From Candidatus Solibacter sp. (GTDB lineage: Bacteria; Acidobacteriota; Terriglobia; Bryobacterales; Bryobacteraceae), in NCBI GenBank assembly GCA_017883345.1, contig JADGNT010000132.1, forward strand, positions 1 to 9,587: 9,587 bases of DNA. The letters are read 5' to 3'. Below are positions 6,866 to 9,587 of the stretch, one piece after another (the stretch's first letter is position 1; each line of letters begins with the position of its first letter). Under the pieces are notes generated by a model. It was not told where the DNA came from and searched no databases. It saw nothing but the letters and a program-made list of their open reading frames with translations. A program made the position numbers and the translations under genes.

Positions 6866-6886
6866 TGGAGTTGTTCCAAAACAACT
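6865..6886 (-). promoter_or_regulatory. Overlapping inverted repeats at the RecA-paralogue start
   Basis: Two palindromes overlap just before the start codon. AGTTGTT-CCAA-AACAACT (6869-6886) has perfect 7-bp arms, and TTGGA-GTTGT-TCCAA (6865-6879) has perfect 5-bp arms. They occupy the place where a ribosome site would be expected and could be a repressor operator or a translation-blocking hairpin. The sequence does not match the GAAC-N4-GTTC LexA box. Confidence 0.35.
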
Positions 6887-6928
6887 GTGTGAACCGCTCC
6901 CTTAGAAGCTGTGAAAAAAACATTTTGG

Positions 6929-7001
6929 GCCGCCGATAAACGCAGATAAACGCAGATAACGCCCTTGTTTTTATCAGTGTTCATCGGCGTTCATCGGCGG
7001 C
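6929..7001. repeat. Long imperfect palindrome with internal direct repeats
   Basis: The left half holds GATAAACGCA twice in tandem plus GATAACGC (6935-6962); the right half holds TTCATCGGCG twice (about 6980-6999). The outer 15 bp (6929-6943 and 6987-7001, GCCGCCGATAAACGC against GCGTTCATCGGCGGC) pair with one mismatch. The next 17 positions inward match at 12, around a loop near 6961-6969. This form resembles a family of intergenic repeats I recall in many environmental bacterial genomes (GTTCATCxGCGTTCATCxGCGG), but copy number cannot be seen here. It lies between recA and its paralogue. Confidence 0.7.
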
Positions 7002-7026
7002 TGATTGTTTTCTTCTCACGTTCTTA

Positions 7027-7063
7027 CGGTCGCGGCTCCGATGTGATTGCAGAGCCGCGACCG
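7027..7063 (-). terminator. Strong hairpin downstream of recA
   Basis: A perfect 12-bp inverted repeat, CGGTCGCGGCTC (7027-7038) and GAGCCGCGACCG (7052-7063), encloses a 13-nt loop, 60 nt past the recA stop. On the recA strand it is followed by TAAGAACGTGAG, with no U-tract, so termination would need Rho, or the stem may protect the mRNA 3' end. It could also be a dispersed palindrome. Confidence 0.45.
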
Positions 7064-7123
7064 GGGTACCCTCTGGGTCGGGAGCGGTAGTCCCATAGGT
7101 TCGCGCGGGGCGGGAGCGCTTCT

Positions 7124-8194
7124 CTAGCGCCGTGCCGGAGCCGGCTTAGCCGCCGCCAGCGGAGCTTCCACGGGCGCCGCTACCGGTGCGCCGTCCGGCT
7201 TGATCAGGCCCAACGCCTTGCGCAGTTCGGTATCGATGGTGCGCCGGATGTCCGGATTGTCCTTCAGGAACTGCCGCGCATTCTCGCGCCCCTGGCCGAT
7301 TCGATCGCCCTTATAGCTGAACCAGGAACCGCTTTTCTCGATGATGTTCTGCGCCACTCCTTGATCGAGCAAATCGCCTTCCTTGGAAACGCCTTCGCCG
7401 TAGATGATGTCGAACTCCGCCTCGCGGAACGGCGACGCCACCTTGTTCTTGACCACCTTCACCTTGGTGCGATTGCCCACCACCACGTCGCCGTCCTTGA
7501 TGGCCGCGATGCGCCGGATGTCCAGACGTGTGGACGCATAGAACTTCAACGCGCGGCCGCCCGTGGTGGTTTCCGGATTGCCGAACATCACGCCGATCTT
7601 CTCGCGGATCTGGTTGATGAAGATCAGGCAGGTGTTCGATTTGCTGACCGAACCGGTGAGTTTGCGCAGCGCCTGCGACATCAGCCGCGCCTGCAACCCC
7701 ATGTGGCTGTCGCCCATCTCGCCGTCGAGTTCCGATTTTGGAACCAGCGCCGCCACCGAGTCCACCACCAGCACGTCGATCTGTCCGGAGGCGATCAGGT
7801 GCGCCGTGATTTCCAGCGCCTGCTCGCCGTAATCCGGCTGCGACACCAGCAGGTTGTCCACATCCACTCCCAGCTTCCGCGCGTAGGCCGGATCCAAGGC
7901 GTGCTCCACGTCGATGAAAGCGGCGATGCCGCCGGCCTTCTGCGCTTCGGCGATCACCTGCAGGGCGATGGTCGTCTTACCGGAAGACTCCGGTCCGAAA
8001 ATTTCGTTGACGCGGCCGCGCGGAAGACCGCCCACGCCCAGCGCGGCGTCCAGCGAAATCGAGCCCGTCGAGATCACCGAGACCGGTACGATGGCGTCCT
8101 TCGACCCCAGACGTAGGATCGAGCCCTTGCCAAACTGTTTCTCAATCTGGCTGAGGGCGAGTTCTAAAGCGCGCGAGCGCTCCTTTTCATCCAT
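7124..8194 (-). CDS. recA: Recombinase RecA
   Basis: This 356-aa protein is the central homologous recombination ATPase; its filament on single-stranded DNA drives strand exchange and triggers LexA cleavage in the SOS response. The N-terminal polymerisation helix includes [18 protein letters not shown] (13-30). Walker A is GPESSGKT (67-74), the catalytic glutamate E97 is in [19 protein letters not shown], and Walker B is [12 protein letters not shown] (141-152). L1 contains [20 protein letters not shown] and L2 contains [13 protein letters not shown] (201-213). The C-terminal domain is complete, and the last ~20 residues are an Ala/Pro-rich tail ending PAPARR rather than the acidic tail of E. 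coli. ATG at 8192-8194 is preferred: AGGAG (8206-8210) lies 11 nt upstream, whereas the in-frame GTG at 8204-8206 overlaps that site and could not use it. The gene is divergent from 8270-8908 with interleaved promoters. Confidence 0.98.
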   Translation of the reverse strand: MDEKERSRALELALSQIEKQFGKGSILRLGSKDAIVPVSVISTGSISLDAALGVGGLPRGRVNEIFGPESSGKTTIALQVIAEAQKAGGIAAFIDVEHALDPAYARKLGVDVDNLLVSQPDYGEQALEITAHLIASGQIDVLVVDSVAALVPKSELDGEMGDSHMGLQARLMSQALRKLTGSVSKSNTCLIFINQIREKIGVMFGNPETTTGGRALKFYASTRLDIRRIAAIKDGDVVVGNRTKVKVVKNKVASPFREAEFDIIYGEGVSKEGDLLDQGVAQNIIEKSGSWFSYKGDRIGQGRENARQFLKDNPDIRRTIDTELRKALGLIKPDGAPVAAPVEAPLAAAKPAPARR

Positions 8195-8230
8195 GTTGGT
8201 TATCACTCCTGGAATTGGGGGTAAAGAGAC

Positions 8231-8259
8231 ATTGTACCAGCCGCTATAATTGGTGCAGA
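8231..8259 (-). promoter_or_regulatory. Candidate recA promoter
   Basis: On the minus strand, TACAAT (8231-8236, 5/6) lies 37 nt before the recA ATG. The best -35 at 17 bp is TCTGCA (8254-8259, 3/6), so it is weak without an activator. The start would be near 8224. I see no recognised LexA box. Confidence 0.45.
8245..8250 (+). promoter_or_regulatory. Candidate -10 box of the secreted-protein gene
   Basis: A perfect TATAAT lies on the plus strand at 8245-8250, 20 nt before the ATG at 8270. No convincing -35 is present at 16-18 bp. The start would be near 8257, just ahead of the AGAGGA ribosome site (8257-8262). It interleaves with the recA promoter. Confidence 0.45.
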
Positions 8260-8269
8260 GGACTTGCCG

Positions 8270-8908
8270 ATGCTCTCACGTTTCGTTGCGTGCCTTCTTG
8301 CCTCAGCCCTTTTGGTCTCCGGCGCCGCCAAAAAGACCACCGCCACCGCTCGCGGCGAAAACGAAGACTTGATCCTCAACGTCACCATCTACATCGACTC
8401 CGCCGCCGTCAAGCAAGCGCTCGGCGACGATTTGGCCGGCCACTACATCGTGGCCCAGGTAAAAGTGGAGCCCAAGTACACCAAGGAAATTACCATTGAT
8501 CGCGACGATTTCATGCTGCGCACCGACAAGGATGGCGATCGCACCAAGCCCATGGCGCCCAGCCAGATCGCGGGGCGCGGCGCCTTGGTGCTGACCGGCA
8601 CGCAAGGTCCGGGCGGGGAAGGCGCCGAGCGCAGCCGCGGCTGGAGCATGGGCGGCCCCATCGGCATGGGGGGCGGCGGAATCGGCGCCGGCGGAGGCGC
8701 CAACCCCACCGGCGTGAAGGCCACCATGGAGAACAGCGACAAGGAGAACCCGCTCAAGAAACTCCTCGACGCCAAGGTGCTGCCCGAAAAGAAGATCGAA
8801 GAGCCGGTGACCGGCTTCCTCTTCTTCCCCATGGAAAACCAGAAAATGAAAGACCTGGAACTCGTCTATGGCGGCAAGGAAAACCGCATCCGCATACGGT
8901 TTAAGTAG
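8270..8908 (+). CDS. Secreted hypothetical protein with Gly-rich insert
   Basis: I do not recognise a named family for this 212-aa protein. The first ~20 residues ([20 protein letters not shown]) form a classical signal peptide with a likely signal peptidase I site near SGAA; there is no lipobox cysteine. The mature part has β-rich segments, [14 protein letters not shown] (34-47) and [13 protein letters not shown] (58-70), then [14 protein letters not shown] (77-90). A flexible Gly/Met-rich stretch follows (about 111-147), and the C-terminal block is [20 protein letters not shown] (182-201) plus KENRIRIRF. The two outer blocks together look like one Ig-like β-sandwich of the FxLYD/DUF4352 type split by the Gly-rich loop; this is inference from pattern. 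ATG at 8270 is preferred because AGAGGA (8257-8262) is 7 nt upstream; a TTG at 8264 is also in frame. It is divergent from recA, and hicB follows 42 nt later. Probable location is the periplasm or cell surface. Confidence 0.8.
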   Translation: MLSRFVACLLASALLVSGAAKKTTATARGENEDLILNVTIYIDSAAVKQALGDDLAGHYIVAQVKVEPKYTKEITIDRDDFMLRTDKDGDRTKPMAPSQIAGRGALVLTGTQGPGGEGAERSRGWSMGGPIGMGGGGIGAGGGANPTGVKATMENSDKENPLKKLLDAKVLPEKKIEEPVTGFLFFPMENQKMKDLELVYGGKENRIRIRFK

Positions 8909-8950
8909 AGTGGGGCCGTCTCCAGTACCATGTATTCAGAGGAGAGATCG

Positions 8951-9175
8951 ATGGAGAGAATCACGGTAGAATCCATTCCGATCCTGGTCGGGCGGGAGGA
9001 GGACGGCCGCTGGTGGGCCGATATCGAGTTGATGCCAGGGGTGATGGCGTACGGCGCAACTCGCGAGTTGGCGATTGCCGCCGTGCGAGCGCTGGCGTTG
9101 CGCGTGGCCGCCGATTGCATCGATCACGGTGAGGAGATTCCCGAACCGTTCACCAAAGTGTTCTCGGTGGCATGA
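8951..9175 (+). CDS. hicB: HicB-family antitoxin
   Basis: This 74-aa protein matches the short HicB fold, a partial RNase H-like domain that binds and blocks HicA. The typical strand-strand-helix run is seen: DGRWWADIELMPGVMAYGAT (18-37), then the helix RELAIAAVRALALRVAADCI (38-57). A separate DNA-binding domain is not evident, so autoregulation may need the complex or another factor. ATG at 8951 is chosen because AGAGGAG (8938-8944) precedes it by 6 nt; an in-frame ATG at 8930 would add seven residues and has no ribosome site. The stop overlaps the hicA start by 4 nt (ATGA, 9172-9175), so translation is probably coupled. Antitoxin-first order is the reverse of the E. coli hicAB layout but occurs widely. 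No clear own promoter was found; it may be read with the upstream gene. Confidence 0.85.
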   Translation: MERITVESIPILVGREEDGRWWADIELMPGVMAYGATRELAIAAVRALALRVAADCIDHGEEIPEPFTKVFSVA

Positions 9176-9384
9176 GCCATTGGAGATCGGTCAAGGCGAA
9201 GCGACTGTTGGCTGCCCTGCTGCGGATAGGATGGGAGGTCGCTTGGCAAAAGGGCTCTCATCGCCGTCTCAAGCGGGCCGGGTGGCCCAATTACACATTT
9301 GCGTTCCATGACCACGAAGAGGTCGGCCCTGGGCTTCTCGCGCAGATCGCAAAGAAGACTGGGCTACAGCCTGAGGACTTGTAG
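9172..9384 (+). CDS. hicA: HicA-family toxin (mRNA interferase)
   Basis: This 70-aa protein has the double-stranded RNA-binding-like fold of HicA toxins, which cleave mRNA and halt growth when the antitoxin is lost. The catalytic histidine is in QKGSHRRLKR (H30). The conserved tail HDHEEVGPGLLAQIAKKTGL (46-65) matches the family's H-x-x-x-x-x-P-G-x-L-x-x-I-x-K-x-x-G-L pattern. The N-terminal helix (KAKRLLAALLRIGWEV, 8-23) is also typical. All expected core motifs are present, so the toxin appears intact. The start ATG overlaps the hicB stop. No obvious hairpin terminator follows in 9385-9447, a short gap before the convergent partial gene. Confidence 0.9.
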   Translation: MSHWRSVKAKRLLAALLRIGWEVAWQKGSHRRLKRAGWPNYTFAFHDHEEVGPGLLAQIAKKTGLQPEDL

Positions 9385-9447
9385 CTGGCATCGAGCAGCC
9401 ACATTCGACCTGTCAAGTGAGCAGCATTGCGTCCGCCCCGCCACCCT

Positions 9448-9587
9448 CTACTGAAACTCGATCCCCGCCATCACCAGTTGCGGCATCACCTGATTCCAGC
9501 TTTCCGGAACGTTGTCGAAGGGCAGGCGGAACGGCTTGATCTGCTCCGGCGCCACCGCGCCGATCTTCGGGCTCACGATGGGGACTC
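9448..9587 (-). CDS. C-terminal end of an unidentified protein (partial)
   Basis: Reading leftward from the window edge, one open frame ends in TAG at 9448-9450. The 45 visible residues include VPIVSPKIGAVAPEQIKPFR, then LPFDNVPESWNQVMPQLVMA and GIEFQ at the C-terminus. The FRLPFDxVPxxWNQ...P pattern suggests the last strands of a β-sandwich domain, such as those ending FxLYD or DUF2393-type proteins in acidobacteria; this is a weak guess. The start and most of the protein lie outside the window. The gene converges on hicA, 63 nt away. Confidence 0.7.
   Translation of the reverse strand, partial: VPIVSPKIGAVAPEQIKPFRLPFDNVPESWNQVMPQLVMAGIEFQ

Noticed and set aside
6009..6923. 304-codon minus-strand frame overlapping the RecA paralogue
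   Set aside because: Gly/Arg/Ala-rich out-of-frame shadow; the RecA motifs lie in the other frame.
6935..6962. Tandem GATAAACGCA units considered as a CRISPR or DnaA-box cluster
   Set aside because: Units are adjacent without spacers and do not match TTATCCACA; they are part of a palindrome.
8204..8206. GTG start for recA, four codons upstream
   Set aside because: It overlaps the AGGAG motif that would have to serve it; ATG at 8192-8194 has usable spacing.

Overview
The window reads as a housekeeping stretch of a GC-rich Gram-negative chromosome, most likely an acidobacterium of the Solibacter/Bryobacter type. That placement is inference. It rests on the overall protein style, the adjacent recA and short recA-like gene, a small secreted protein with an Ig-like/FxLYD flavour, and intergenic palindromes of a kind I associate with these genomes. 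No database search was possible.

Layout. 1-370: 3' end of a 23S rRNA gene (+). 477-594: 5S rRNA, closed by a very strong UUCG-loop terminator at 602-634. 804-1196 (+): a one-RRM RNA-binding protein with a poly-Gly tail, preceded by its own likely promoter. 1339-3030 (-): primary sigma factor rpoD. 3110-4864 (-): DNA primase dnaG, forming a dnaG-rpoD pair. 4987-5214 (+): a small two-helix membrane protein of unknown function. 5281-5451 (+): tatA. 5603-5911 (-): an HU/IHF-type DNA-binding protein. A bidirectional terminator separates tatA and HU. 6110-6865 (-): a short, diverged RecA paralogue. 7124-8194 (-): recA itself. 8270-8908 (+): a secreted hypothetical protein divergent from recA. 8951-9175 and 9172-9384 (+): an overlapping hicB-hicA toxin-antitoxin pair. 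9448-9587 (-): the C-terminus of a gene that runs off the window.

How it fits together. Most genes serve the information-processing core: ribosomal RNA, primary sigma factor, primase, nucleoid protein and recombinase, with a Tat translocase subunit and a toxin-antitoxin module alongside. Genes are densely packed, and most gaps hold promoters, hairpin terminators or palindromic repeats. I see no tRNA, CRISPR array, insertion sequence, prophage or biosynthetic cluster. The features most worth a second look are the RecA paralogue with altered DNA-binding loops beside recA, the long imperfect palindrome between the two genes (6929-7001), and the tightly overlapping divergent promoters at recA. 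I did not find evidence for a wholly new multi-gene system.
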